Shown here: one piece after another, positions 24,875-33,707 of the stretch | Numbering within the stretch: position 1 is the first letter of the stretch | How the letters are laid out: every line of letters begins with the position of its first letter | NCBI GenBank assembly: GCA_028818225.1 | Contig: JAPPOG010000089.1 | Coordinates: forward strand, 1-50,202 | DNA from: Gammaproteobacteria bacterium | GTDB lineage: Bacteria > Pseudomonadota > Gammaproteobacteria > Pseudomonadales > Pseudohongiellaceae | Direction of reading: 5' to 3' | DNA: 50,202 nucleotides | Translations under genes and position numbers: made by a program | The notes under the pieces: generated by a model | What the model saw: the letters and a program-made list of their open reading frames with translations, nothing else | Database searches by the model: none | What the model was told of the DNA's origin: nothing

Positions 24875-26281
24875 ATGACAGCAACACAAAAAATAAAAAG
24901 CGGATGGCAGCTCTTTAAGCAAGCGCTGGCAGGTGATTCGAACATTAATTACACCGAAGGTTCGGTCGCACGCGTAACCATTCTCCTCGCAATTCCAATG
25001 ATCCTGGAAATGGCGATGGAATCCGTGTTCGCCATAGTGGATATCTTCTTTGTTGCCGGTTTGGGTACAGAAGCGGTGGCCGTTGTGGGTTTGACCGAAG
25101 CGGTGATCACGCTGCTCTATGCCATCGCTATCGGATTGAGCATAGGGGCAACTGCCATGGTCGCCCGGCGTATTGGAGAAGATGACAGGGAAGGGGCGTC
25201 AATTGCTGCTTGCCAGGTAATCTGGCTCGGCGTATTCGTATCTGTGACGGTCGGATTGATCGGTATTTTCTTCGCCCGGGATATTTTGCAGTTTATGGGA
25301 GCTGACGAAGCAGTTATTGAAAACGGGGAAATGTATACCCGGATAATGTTTGGTGGGTGTTTCAGCATTGTCTTCCTGTTCCTGGTGAACGCCATTTTCC
25401 GTGGTGCCGGTGATGCCACCATTGCCATGCGTGCACTATGGTTAGCCAACGGTATAAACATCGTGCTCGATCCCTGTTTTATTTACGGCATTGGTCCCTT
25501 TCCCGAACTGGGTGTAACCGGTGCTGCGGTGGCAACCAATATCGGTCGTACCATCGGTGTGATTTACGGTCTCTATTATTTAATCGGTGGTAAGGGTCGT
25601 TTGCAGTTACACCTGAAGGACATGGCGCTGCAGGTAAAAATTGTTTTATCGCTGATACGAATTTCAATCGGTGGTATTGCGCAATTTTTGGTGGCGACGG
25701 CGAGCTGGGTGTTTCTCATGTCCATCGTCTCCAGTTTTGGTAGCGGGCCGGTTGCCGGCTACACCATCGCCGTAAGAGTAGTGATGTTCACTATCTTGCC
25801 GGCCTGGGGTTTGAGTAATGCTGCGGCAACCCTGGTGGGTCAAAATCTGGGAGCAGGTTTGCCGGATCGGGCAGAAATCACCACCTGGCAGATTGCAAAA
25901 TACAATGCTCTGTACATGGCACTGGTAGCTGTCGCACTACTGATCTGGGACGATCCGATCGTTTCCATGTTTTCCCAGGAAGCTGACGTAGTGCCTTATG
26001 CGGTACAGTGTTTGCAGATCTTTGCTTACGGATTGGTAGTCTGGGGCTTCGGCATGGCAATTATCCAGGCATTTAATGGGGCAGGAGACACCATGACTCC
26101 TACTTACATTAATATCTTTTGCTTCTGGATCGTGCAGGTGCCTCTGGCTTATGGATTAGCGCTCGGCATGGGACTTGGGCCGCAAGGAGTTTTCTGGGCC
26201 GTGTTTGTTTCGGATTGTCTCACTGGTATAGTAGGCCTCCCGCTATTTATGCGCGGTAAATGGAAACTGCGCGAAGTTTAA
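24875..26281 (+). CDS. MATE-family multidrug/metabolite exporter
   Basis: This 468-residue inner-membrane protein has twelve predicted transmembrane helices in two homologous halves. Family features are visible near the start of the first half (AIPMILEMAMESVFAIVDIF and FVAGLGTEAVAVVGLTEAV) and in GATAMVARRIGEDD, FRGAGDATIAMR, LGVTGAAVATNIGR, GLSNAAATLVGQNLGAG and FNGAGDTMTPT. MATE proteins export cationic drugs or metabolites using Na+ or H+ gradients; the substrate is not predictable here. The length is usual. A weak GTGAGAA lies upstream of the ATG. Confidence 0.93.
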   Translation: MTATQKIKSGWQLFKQALAGDSNINYTEGSVARVTILLAIPMILEMAMESVFAIVDIFFVAGLGTEAVAVVGLTEAVITLLYAIAIGLSIGATAMVARRIGEDDREGASIAACQVIWLGVFVSVTVGLIGIFFARDILQFMGADEAVIENGEMYTRIMFGGCFSIVFLFLVNAIFRGAGDATIAMRALWLANGINIVLDPCFIYGIGPFPELGVTGAAVATNIGRTIGVIYGLYYLIGGKGRLQLHLKDMALQVKIVLSLIRISIGGIAQFLVATASWVFLMSIVSSFGSGPVAGYTIAVRVVMFTILPAWGLSNAAATLVGQNLGAGLPDRAEITTWQIAKYNALYMALVAVALLIWDDPIVSMFSQEADVVPYAVQCLQIFAYGLVVWGFGMAIIQAFNGAGDTMTPTYINIFCFWIVQVPLAYGLALGMGLGPQGVFWAVFVSDCLTGIVGLPLFMRGKWKLREV

Positions 26282-26308
26282 CGAGAGTAAAGTAAAATTA
26301 ACTGAGGA

Positions 26309-26475
26309 AGCACATGGAGGTGCTGACATTTGCGAAGCAAATGCGAGCTGCTTAGTCACCTGAAACAAACGCGATGTACTGGACGTACAAGTGCCGCGAA
26401 AGGCAGAACGCCTGAGACGGCCTTTTGCGCCAGTGACTAAGCTGGGTCTCAGACAAAGTGCAGGGACGGACTTTG
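26309..26475 (+). ncRNA. Highly structured leader or intergenic RNA element upstream of the XdhC-family gene
   Basis: The 210 bases between the MATE and XdhC-family genes are dense with perfect stems: AGCAC/GTGCT (309-313 with 320-324, offset 26,000), CATTTGC-GAA-GCAAATG (327-343), TGTAC/GTACA (375-379 with 385-389), TGCC/GGCA (392-395 with 402-405) and CAAAGT/ACTTTG (454-459 with 470-475). A ten-base long-range stem GCTTAGTCAC (26350-26359) with GTGACTAAGC (26433-26442) encloses the two middle hairpins. CTGAGAC (26412-26418) with GTCTCAG (26446-26452) forms a competing stem. Such mutually exclusive stems suit a riboswitch or attenuator, but no known class is recognised. An intergenic repeat is the alternative. 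Confidence 0.5.
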
Positions 26476-26491
26476 GCTGAAAGGGTAAAAA

Positions 26492-27469
26492 ATGCTATCA
26501 AGCCAGCAACAGATAATTTCATTTGTGAATGAAAGATTGCAGAACCAGAAAGCTGTCTGGCTCTGTACCATTCTCAAGACCTGGGGATCATCACCGCGAC
26601 CAATCGGTGCGATGATGGCCTGCACCATGGGCGGCGAATTAATTGGTTCAATCTCTGGTGGTTGTATTGAAGAAGATTTTCTCGAGCAACTGCGTGATGG
26701 CAGTCTGAAATCCCAATTTGATGCGGCAGGCAAACCGTTCATGGTGAAGTACGGTGAAACGGAGGCGGAACAGGCGCGATTAAAACTTCCCTGTGGTGGA
26801 CAGTTACATGTGCTGCTGGAATACATCGAATCCACCGATGCCAACATCGAAGTCTTTACTCATCTGACTACTGCGCTCGAGAATCACACCAAGATCAGTC
26901 GTATTCTCGATCTCGAAACTGGTGAGATTTCGGCGGACGACCATAGCAGTGAAGACGCCGTTGTCATGGAAGACAATAAGATGATTCACAGCCTCAGTCC
27001 CATGTATCGCTTGTTGTTACTTGGTGCCGGCGATGTGGCCAAATATGTCGCCGAGATGGCGTTGGCCCTAGAATATGATGTCACCCTGTGTGATCCGCGA
27101 CCCAAGTATCTGGATAACTGGCATGTAGAAGGTGTTGACGTTACCTCCCGTTTACCGGATGACGTAGTGCGCGAACGCTTTAGCAATCCCTACAGTGGTA
27201 TTATCGCTCTGGCACATGATCCGCGAGTGGATGATATGGCATTGATGGAAGCCTTAAAGACCGATGCTTTTTATGTCGGCGCCATGGGTTCGGAGCGCAC
27301 ATCGGCTGCGCGGAGGGAGCGTTTACCTGAGTTGGGATTGACCAAAGATGAGATCGATATATTACATGCGCCAATTGGATTCCAGATCGAGTCTAAGACG
27401 CCAGCTGAGATTGCGATATCAATTATGGCGGAGGTTACTGCGGTTAGGCACTCTGTCCCTTTAGATTAG
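26492..27469 (+). CDS. XdhC/CoxI-family protein
   Basis: This 325-residue protein has the N-terminal XdhC/CoxI domain (LCTILKTWGSSPRPIGAMM, then GSISGGCIEEDF and LPCGGQLHVLLE) and the C-terminal Rossmann-like XdhC_C domain (LLLLGAGDVAKYVAEMAL, YVGAMGSERTSAARRERL, then IGFQIESKTPAEIAISIMAE). Family members bind molybdenum cofactor, mediate its sulfuration and insert it into xanthine-dehydrogenase-type enzymes. No such enzyme is encoded in this window. A MobA/MocA-like nucleotidyltransferase at 44371, which could act in the same cofactor pathway, is 17 kb away. AAAGGG lies seven bases before the ATG, after a structured leader. Confidence 0.9.
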   Translation: MLSSQQQIISFVNERLQNQKAVWLCTILKTWGSSPRPIGAMMACTMGGELIGSISGGCIEEDFLEQLRDGSLKSQFDAAGKPFMVKYGETEAEQARLKLPCGGQLHVLLEYIESTDANIEVFTHLTTALENHTKISRILDLETGEISADDHSSEDAVVMEDNKMIHSLSPMYRLLLLGAGDVAKYVAEMALALEYDVTLCDPRPKYLDNWHVEGVDVTSRLPDDVVRERFSNPYSGIIALAHDPRVDDMALMEALKTDAFYVGAMGSERTSAARRERLPELGLTKDEIDILHAPIGFQIESKTPAEIAISIMAEVTAVRHSVPLD

Positions 27470-27741
27470 TTACAGTTTCTACTTGTGTAAACCCACGCGC
27501 CCATTCTATGCGGGGGATTTTGAAATCTTGCCGGCTGCGCGGGCAATAAGTTCGATGCCAAGTACAGCAGCTAGCACTGAAAGTCGTAAGTGCACACCCG
27601 GGTCCCGCCATGTTCATTCCAGCTTTTTCTCTATTTTTTACTAACCAAGTTGTAAGCTGGCGCTATGCGGCGAGACCATCATTTGGTTACATAGCTAGAA
27701 CCAGCCACTGTTTGCGCCCGAAGGGATTCTCTCTGGCATAA
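27470..27741. other. Intergenic region, possible remnant of a small gene
   Basis: Nothing certain is encoded. On the minus strand at about 27514-27623 there is a frame reading VHLRLSVLAAVLGIELIARA then AGKISKSPA before a TAG. It has no start of its own, but one base removed from a GGG run near 27599-27602 would join it to an ATG and give a small hydrophobic protein of about 36 residues. This is weak evidence for a decayed small gene. Confidence 0.25.
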
Positions 27742-27769
27742 AAAACCCCACCAAAAGAGGCGGGGTTTT
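27742..27769 (-). terminator. Rho-independent terminator
   Basis: AAAACCCC at 27742-27749 and CGGGGTTTT at 27761-27769 form a stem, extended by CC/GG around an AAAAGA loop. It lies about 23 bases past the stop of the minus-strand repeat-protein gene and has an A run before it, that is, a T run on the minus strand. It may also stop transcripts from the plus strand. Confidence 0.85.
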
Positions 27770-27791
27770 CCTAGTTAGACTCAACTAAAGT

Positions 27792-28178
27792 CTAGGGATA
27801 GAGTTCAGCTAATCTTGCCTTGGCATCGTCACTGGCGACATGACTAATGTTGGCAATGATGCCTGCCAGCTCTTTAGCGCTGTCCGGTGCACCCGCATTG
27901 GCCTGGATTCTCGCCATGGCTTCTTTGCCTTCATCGCTTGCTGAATGACTAATGTTGGCAACAGTGTTTGCCATATCTCTTACGCCTTGTGGCAGGCTGT
28001 CATTCGCTTGGATTTCCGCCAGTGCAGCTTTATCCGCATCGGAAGGAAAATGGTTGAGTGAAGAAACGATATCAGCAATTGTTTTCAATGCAGTGCCGGC
28101 GTCTTGCGCCATCGCTGCCTGAGAAAACAAACCACCGAGCATAAGAACCATAAGACTTCTTGTTAGAGTTTTTGTCAT
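27792..28178 (-). CDS. Exported protein with three helical repeats, unknown function
   Basis: The ATG at 28178 is chosen because a standard signal peptide follows (TKTLTRSLMVLMLGGLFSQA, cleavage after AMA near residue 24) and GGGGGT lies eight bases upstream. The mature protein of about 104 residues consists of three imperfect repeats of about 35 residues: IADIVSSLNHFPSDADKAAL, then MANTVANISHSASDEGKEAM, then LAGIIANISHVASDDAKARL. Each is followed in the first two cases by a linker with IQAN. The repeated element is a helix, (N/L)(I)SH-x-(A/P)SD, then a second helix. The conserved His and Asp may bind a ligand or metal; this is speculation. It has its own terminator and appears monocistronic. 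Confidence 0.7.
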   Translation of the reverse strand: MTKTLTRSLMVLMLGGLFSQAAMAQDAGTALKTIADIVSSLNHFPSDADKAALAEIQANDSLPQGVRDMANTVANISHSASDEGKEAMARIQANAGAPDSAKELAGIIANISHVASDDAKARLAELYP

Positions 28179-28362
28179 TGTGTAACCCCCAATTAAGCAG
28201 CTTGAATTTCGTTGAGCCTCTTGAGTGTATCCTATTACTCTTGCATTAAGTAGTTTTTGCGAGGTTCTCGCCCGCCATAGAAATACTGCTTGCGGCCCGC
28301 TGTATTTTCGCAATCTTACTGGAGTGAATTGTTACAGTAGGCTCAGGACAGGGCCATCGTTG

Positions 28363-29802
28363 CTAAAAAGCGGAATTGAAAAGTGGCCAGGGTTGGGCTT
28401 GTTCTAGCTGACTGGCCAGGCGCAGCAAGCGAAGGTCAGATCCCCATGCCCCGGTAAACATGACACCAACCGGCAGTCCTGAGTCGGTGCGGTGCAGTGG
28501 CACTGACATACTGGGTTGCCCGGTACCGTTATATAAGGATGTAAAACCACTGTATTGACGAAAGCGCCGGGTGTATTCCTTCATGTTATCGCTATTCATA
28601 TCGAGCCAGCCGATTTTAGCCGGGGTCTTGGCCAGTACCGGGGAGATGATCACATCACAGCTTTGGTGAAATTGTCGCAAGATAAGTTCGGCTTCGAAAA
28701 CCGTATCCCGCGCTGCCAGAAATTCTGCAGCAGTTACTTTGCTGCCAAGTTCGACGACTATCTTGGTGGATTTTTCCAACTCAGCCTCATCCAGGGATAA
28801 CCCTGATTCCGCAACTCTTGCGTTGACCCGCTGGAAAATGTGGGTATTGATTAATTTAGCCATAGCAGACACGATAGGGCCATAATCAACGGGGTGAGTT
28901 ATTTCCTCAACCTTGTGGCCGAGAGATTCGCATAGTTGCCCGGCAATAGTAACGCCATCGATACATTCCTGATCCAGTGCCTGGTCCAGGGGGTGAGTAA
29001 GTTGTAATCCGATCTTCAATTGTTCTGGCGCTGCTTCCAGTGATTCAAGAAAGGAGGCCGGAGCAGGGGGAAGGGGAAATACTTGCAACTGCTCTAATTT
29101 AATCAGGTCGAGAAAGGCCGCACTGTCTTTTACCGTTTGGCTCACGACATGGCCAACACTCATGCCGCTCCAGCTATCACCCTGCTTGTTTTCGATTGCA
29201 GTTAATCCACGACTTGGCTTTAAACCAAATAGTCCACAACAGGCTGCAGGTATTCGAATCGATCCACCACCATCAGTTGCATGTGCCGCCGGTGAAATAC
29301 CAGCTGCCACTGCGGCAGCAGCTCCGCCACTGGAACCTCCTGTAGAATAATTGGTATTCCATGGGTTTCTGGTAACGCCATTGGCAACAGGTTCCGTAGT
29401 TATGGTTAGCCCAAACTCGGGTGTATTGGTGAGTCCAAAAATATTAAGGCCTGAATCAATATAGCGCTGCACGATTTTGGAAGAGCTCATTGCAACTGTT
29501 CCCTTAAAAAGATTTGAACCGAGTGTCGTCGGCAAGCCTTCTACGGTGCTTAGGTCCTTTATGAGGAAGGGAAATCCAGCGAGCTTACTTTTCTGCAGTA
29601 ATACAGGGTTGCTATCGAATTTCTTTGCTACATCGATGGCCTGCTCAAAATTAGATGTAACAATTGAATTTAGCGTGGGCTCAACCGCTTCTGCCCGGGC
29701 GATTGCACATTCGGTGAGCTCGGTGAGTGTGAAATCTCGATTACGAACGCCAGCGGAAAGCGAGAGCGCATCAATGCCGAGATAATCGGATTGATTTAAC
29801 AT
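28363..29802 (-). CDS. Amidase (amidase signature family)
   Basis: This 479-residue enzyme has the complete Ser-cisSer-Lys catalytic triad of the amidase signature family: Lys82 in FLIKDLS, cis-Ser157 in STGGSSGGAAAAVAAG and nucleophile Ser181 in DGGGSIRIPAACCGLFGLKP. It should hydrolyse an amide in the cytoplasm; no signal peptide is seen. The substrate is not predictable. It is not likely GatA, because gatB and gatC are absent nearby and the C-terminus is of the general amidase type. It lies 40 bases downstream of the pilU-like gene on the same strand. Confidence 0.92.
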   Translation of the reverse strand: MLNQSDYLGIDALSLSAGVRNRDFTLTELTECAIARAEAVEPTLNSIVTSNFEQAIDVAKKFDSNPVLLQKSKLAGFPFLIKDLSTVEGLPTTLGSNLFKGTVAMSSSKIVQRYIDSGLNIFGLTNTPEFGLTITTEPVANGVTRNPWNTNYSTGGSSGGAAAAVAAGISPAAHATDGGGSIRIPAACCGLFGLKPSRGLTAIENKQGDSWSGMSVGHVVSQTVKDSAAFLDLIKLEQLQVFPLPPAPASFLESLEAAPEQLKIGLQLTHPLDQALDQECIDGVTIAGQLCESLGHKVEEITHPVDYGPIVSAMAKLINTHIFQRVNARVAESGLSLDEAELEKSTKIVVELGSKVTAAEFLAARDTVFEAELILRQFHQSCDVIISPVLAKTPAKIGWLDMNSDNMKEYTRRFRQYSGFTSLYNGTGQPSMSVPLHRTDSGLPVGVMFTGAWGSDLRLLRLASQLEQAQPWPLFNSAF

Positions 29803-29842
29803 GGACTAAAAATTTCTATGGGAATAATCAAGAGCACAACAA

Positions 29843-30998
29843 TCAGAACATGTGCTGGTCACCATCATCCTTGCCAACCAGTGATAATCCATCAGAATCT
29901 TCATCGTCATCATCGTAATCGTCGCTGTCATCCGCAGATTTCCCTTCGGAAAGTTGAATGCGCAATCTCAGATTGTTTTTCGAGTCAGCATTCTTCAGAG
30001 CTTCTTCGTAGCTGATCTTGCCTTTCTTGTACAAGTCAAAAAGGGCAGCATCAAATGTCTTCATTCCCTGCTGCTCGCCCTTCTCCATGACTTCTTTGAT
30101 CTCCATCACCTTGCCCTGTTTGATCAGGTCACAAACCCGCGGAGTGCCAATGAGAATTTCAATCGCAGCGGCACGCTTGCCATCGACTGTAGGTATTAGT
30201 CGTTGCGAGACAAAGGCTACCAGGTTTAGTGAAAGGTCGAGGAATAATTGCTTATGGCGCTCGTCTGGGAAGAAGTTAATAATTCGGCCCAGTGCCTGAT
30301 TCGCGTTGTTTGCGTGCAGGGTAGATAAACACAGGTGACCGGTTTCGGCAAAGGCGAGGGCATGCTCCATGGTTTCCTGGCTTCGTATCTCCCCGATAAG
30401 AATGACATCTGGCGCTTGTCTTAGCGTGTTTTTCAGTGCTTCTTCATAACTATTAGTATCAACTCCTACTTCCCGCTGATTAACAATACAGCCTTGATGT
30501 GGATGCACGAATTCTACCGGGTCCTCGATAGTAATAATATGGCCATCGCTGTTTTTATTGCGATGGTCGATCAGAGCAGCAAGGGAAGTAGATTTTCCTG
30601 AGCCGGTACCACCAACGAAAAGAATTATGCCACGCTTACTCATGATTAATTCTTCAAGCACCGGCGGTAGGCCAAGAGATGCAGCATCTGGAATTTCGGT
30701 TTTAATATTACGGGCAACGATTCCCAGCTCGCCTCTGCTGAAAAATATTGACACGGAAGCGACCGATGTCCGGATCCGCCACTGCGAGGTTCATTTCAGG
30801 ATTCTTTTCAAAATCGGCGATTTGCTCGTCATTCATGATCTGATAGGCAATTTTCTTGACCATTCCCTCCGGCAGTTTCTTGTCCAACAAGGGAACCAGC
30901 TTGCCATGGGCTTTAATGCTGGGAGGAGCACCGGTGGTCAAGAACAGGTCAGACCCATCCTTTTCAATCATCATTTTAAGTAAATCTTTAAATCCCAT
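29843..30998 (-). pseudogene. pilU: PilU-type retraction ATPase gene, split by a frameshift
   Basis: Two overlapping frames together encode one PilT/PilU-type type IV pilus ATPase. The first (30998 to 30708) begins MGFKDLLKMMIEKDGSDLFL and runs to GRFRVNIFQQRR, then goes out of frame. The second resumes with RGELGIVARNIKTEIPDAAS and continues with Walker A GGTGSGKST, the Asp box, Walker B DVILIGEIRS, the His box HLCLSTLHANNANQ and an acidic tail rich in Asp. Compared with the family pattern (F-x-x-R then about six residues to V-x-R), two bases seem to be missing near 30728-30740 in CAGCAGAGGCGAG. The PilU assignment over PilT rests on HIITIEDPVEFVHPHQGC and the long tail. No pilT is present. 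The start lies 12 bases after pyrB. Confidence 0.85.
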
Positions 30999-31010
30999 AA
31001 TCTTCGTACC

Positions 31011-32027
31011 CTATTCAAATCTACTTTCGGTATACCAGCCAACGGTGGACGCTGAGTCTTCTACCTTATCGGCTACATCCAGTATAAGCGCGAATAGCGC
31101 CATGCGCACTAATACGCCGTTATCGGTTTGTCGAAATATCGCTAAATTCGGATGCTGATTCAAATCATTATCCAATTCATTAGCATCCTCTCGGGAATCC
31201 CGGGGCAGGGGATGCATAATAACGGTGTTAGGTTGGCAATTGCGGGTGTAAATGGCCTGATTCAGGCGAAACTGCCCTCGATAAATGTCGGCCTCCAGTT
31301 TGGAAGTGAAGCGCTCTTCCTGGATGCGAGTCAGATAAACCGTATCATTGTCGCCGAGACCTGCTTCCATGTCATCGGTTTCCAAAACCGTATGCCCGGA
31401 CTCTTGCAATTTACCGACAATGTCAGCGGGCATCTTCAGTTCGGTTGGGGAGATCAGGGTAAATTGAATGTTTTTATAGAGCAGCAGCAGTTGCGAGAGA
31501 GAATGGACCGTCCTGCCGTGTTTTAGATCACCAACCATGGCGATATGCATGCCATCTATCTCACGCTTCTTGGACTTCAGCTCTTTCTTGATCGTGTACA
31601 AATCCAGTAAGGCCTGGGAGGGATGTTCGTTGGGCCCATCGCCGCCATTGATAACCGGCACGCGGCTGGCCTTGGCAAATTCCGATACCGACCCTGCTTG
31701 TGGGTGGCGCATGACGATTACATCGCTGTAGCCGGAAATAACCCGCGCCGTATCGTAAAGGGACTCGCCTTTGGAGATAGAGGAAGTTTCTACATCGGTG
31801 GTTTCTCTGACATGTCCCCCCAGCAAATTAAATGCACAGCCGAAACTTACCCGGGTACGGGTGCTGGGCTCGAAAAACATATTGCCAAGGATAGCGCCTT
31901 CCAGTGCCTTGGTTATACGTTCGCGGCGAGCGTAGGGCTCCATATCATTAGCAACAGCAAAGACTTTTTCGACATCGTCTCTTTCAAACTGGTTTACGCT
32001 GATTATATGGGCGCCGCGAAAATCCAT
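31011..32027 (-). CDS. pyrB: Aspartate carbamoyltransferase, catalytic chain
   Basis: This 338-residue enzyme catalyses the first committed step of pyrimidine synthesis, carbamoyl phosphate plus aspartate. The carbamoyl-phosphate-binding motif FEPSTRTRVSF, the 80s-loop region SSISKGESLYDTARVI, HPSQALLDL and the aspartate-site HPLPRD are all present. No regulatory pyrI and no dihydroorotase-like pyrC' gene follow; instead the pilU-like gene starts 12 bases downstream. It is divergent from sbcB across a 240-base gap. The 5' leader has a hairpin, described separately. Confidence 0.96.
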   Translation of the reverse strand: MDFRGAHIISVNQFERDDVEKVFAVANDMEPYARRERITKALEGAILGNMFFEPSTRTRVSFGCAFNLLGGHVRETTDVETSSISKGESLYDTARVISGYSDVIVMRHPQAGSVSEFAKASRVPVINGGDGPNEHPSQALLDLYTIKKELKSKKREIDGMHIAMVGDLKHGRTVHSLSQLLLLYKNIQFTLISPTELKMPADIVGKLQESGHTVLETDDMEAGLGDNDTVYLTRIQEERFTSKLEADIYRGQFRLNQAIYTRNCQPNTVIMHPLPRDSREDANELDNDLNQHPNLAIFRQTDNGVLVRMALFALILDVADKVEDSASTVGWYTESRFE

Positions 32028-32037
32028 AATCGATAGC

Positions 32038-32078
32038 TTCTGCTTTCAATCCACATTGCTGTGGATTTATTCTGCTTT
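32038..32078 (-). promoter_or_regulatory. Hairpin flanked by direct repeats in the pyrB leader
   Basis: ATCCACA (32049-32055) and TGTGGAT (32060-32066) form a seven-base-pair hairpin with a TTGC loop. It lies between two exact copies of TTCTGCTTT at 32038-32046 and 32070-32078, all within 55 bases upstream of the pyrB start. On the minus strand no T-run follows the stem, so classical attenuation is not shown. It may be a regulatory or messenger-stability element. Confidence 0.4.
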
Positions 32079-32267
32079 CTAAAGAAACCAGAGGGATACT
32101 ACTACAAATGAGGTGCTGATTGCAGTTAAGATCACTGGATTAACTGGTTTGTAGTAGTTGTAATTGCCTTGATTGCGGTATCTTCTCACTGCTTACTGTT
32201 ACTTCCCCTTATTGCAATTCACTATTGCAGATCAATTGGCAAAGAGGCTAGCAAGGATCAGGCGGAT

Positions 32268-33707
32268 ATGACTTCTCCCAGCATCTACTGGTATGACTTT
32301 GAAACTTTTGGTGCCGACCCGCGCCGTGATCGCGCCTGCCAGTTTGCAGGTATTCGCACCGACGAAGACCTGAATATCATCGGCGAGCCATTGGTAATCT
32401 ATTGCAATGTCGCCAATGATTTTTATCCCAATCCGTTTGCCTGCCTGGTAACCGGAATTACCCCGCAGAAAGCAAACGCAGACGGCGTTCCAGAAGCAGA
32501 ATTTATAAAACGCATTAATGCCGAGTTTTCCGTTCCCGGTACCTGTGTTGCTGGTTACAACAGCATTCGATTCGATGATGAGATTACCCGGCAGTTACTC
32601 TATAGAAATTTTTTCGATCCTTACGAACGGGAATGGAAAAATGGCAATTCCCGCTGGGACATTATCGATATGTTGCGATTATGTGCCGGGACAAGGCCCG
32701 ATGGAATTGAGTGGCCACGAAAAGAAAATGGGTCGGTCAGTTTCAAACTGGATCAATTGACAGTAGCCAATGGCATCGAGCACAGCGATGCGCACGATGC
32801 ATTAGCCGATGTAATCGCTACCATCGAAATGGCAAAACTCGTTAGAAAGAAACAACCGAAACTTTACGATTATGTGTACAAGCTCAAGGACAAATCAGTA
32901 GTACAGTCAGAGATTGATCTCGTTACCCAAAAACCTATCTTGCATGTGTCAATGCGTTATCCGGCCAGCCAGGGTTGTATGGCCCTGGTCATGCCAATCT
33001 GCAGTGATCCAAGCAATAAAAACGGAGTAGTGGTTTATGACTTGCGGGAGGATCCATCGAGCTGGCGCAATTTGAGTATCGATGAAATCAAAGAGCGGGT
33101 TTATACAGCAAAAGACAAACTGCCAGCGGGAGCAAGCAGGGTTCCCTTAAAGACTTTACATGCAAATCGCTGTCCTATCCTTACTTCGCCCGCGGTACTG
33201 CAACCGGAAAAAGCAAAAGAGTTCGACATTGATCTGGATAAATCTCGTGACCACTGGGAGCAACTGCAGGGTGATAGTGAGATAAAGCGGAAAGTGAGTG
33301 CAGTATTCAGTGCCGAGGAATTTGCTGAGGAAACCGATCCAGACTATATGATTTATAGTGGCGGGTTCTTTGGTGATAACGATCGTGAGCTGATGGAAGT
33401 AGTACGCGCAACGAACCCCGCTGATTTGGGCAGGTTAGACCTGCCATTTCGCGATACGCGCCTTGTAGAAATGTTATTTCGTTATCGAGCGCGTAATTAC
33501 CCGGAGACGCTTAACAGCAATGAATTGGAACAGTGGAATGAGTTTCGCAGAGACAAATTGTTACGCAGCGAAACTATTGCGCGCTATGAAAGAGACATGG
33601 AAAAAGCCTGGCTAAAAGTGAATGAGGCCAAGGATGTGAAAGGTCAGGCTGTGCTGCAGCAGTTGCAGGATTATTGCGATGAGTTGGTTCAGTCCTTGAC
33701 CGAATAA
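32268..33707 (+). CDS. sbcB: Exodeoxyribonuclease I
   Basis: This 479-residue enzyme degrades single-stranded DNA 3' to 5' and acts in recombination and mismatch repair. The DEDD exonuclease residues appear in YWYDFETFGADPRRDRACQF (Asp10, Glu12), YNSIRFDDEITRQLLYRNFF, and HSDAHDALADVIATIEMAK. The C-terminal ExoI domain, with LDIDKSRDHWEQL-like DLDKSRDHWEQLQGD and FPYRARN-like LFRYRARNYPETL, is also present. ATG 32268 is preferred over an upstream start because AAGGA is ten bases before and the length then matches E. coli ExoI (475). Its 3' end overlaps the convergent amidohydrolase gene by 19 bases. Confidence 0.96.
   Translation: MTSPSIYWYDFETFGADPRRDRACQFAGIRTDEDLNIIGEPLVIYCNVANDFYPNPFACLVTGITPQKANADGVPEAEFIKRINAEFSVPGTCVAGYNSIRFDDEITRQLLYRNFFDPYEREWKNGNSRWDIIDMLRLCAGTRPDGIEWPRKENGSVSFKLDQLTVANGIEHSDAHDALADVIATIEMAKLVRKKQPKLYDYVYKLKDKSVVQSEIDLVTQKPILHVSMRYPASQGCMALVMPICSDPSNKNGVVVYDLREDPSSWRNLSIDEIKERVYTAKDKLPAGASRVPLKTLHANRCPILTSPAVLQPEKAKEFDIDLDKSRDHWEQLQGDSEIKRKVSAVFSAEEFAEETDPDYMIYSGGFFGDNDRELMEVVRATNPADLGRLDLPFRDTRLVEMLFRYRARNYPETLNSNELEQWNEFRRDKLLRSETIARYERDMEKAWLKVNEAKDVKGQAVLQQLQDYCDELVQSLTE

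Noticed and set aside
24676..24945. Minus-strand frame of 89 codons overlapping the MATE start
   Set aside because: The front half is antisense to the MATE gene and no ribosome binding site is seen; the inner ATG at 24825 is also unsupported.
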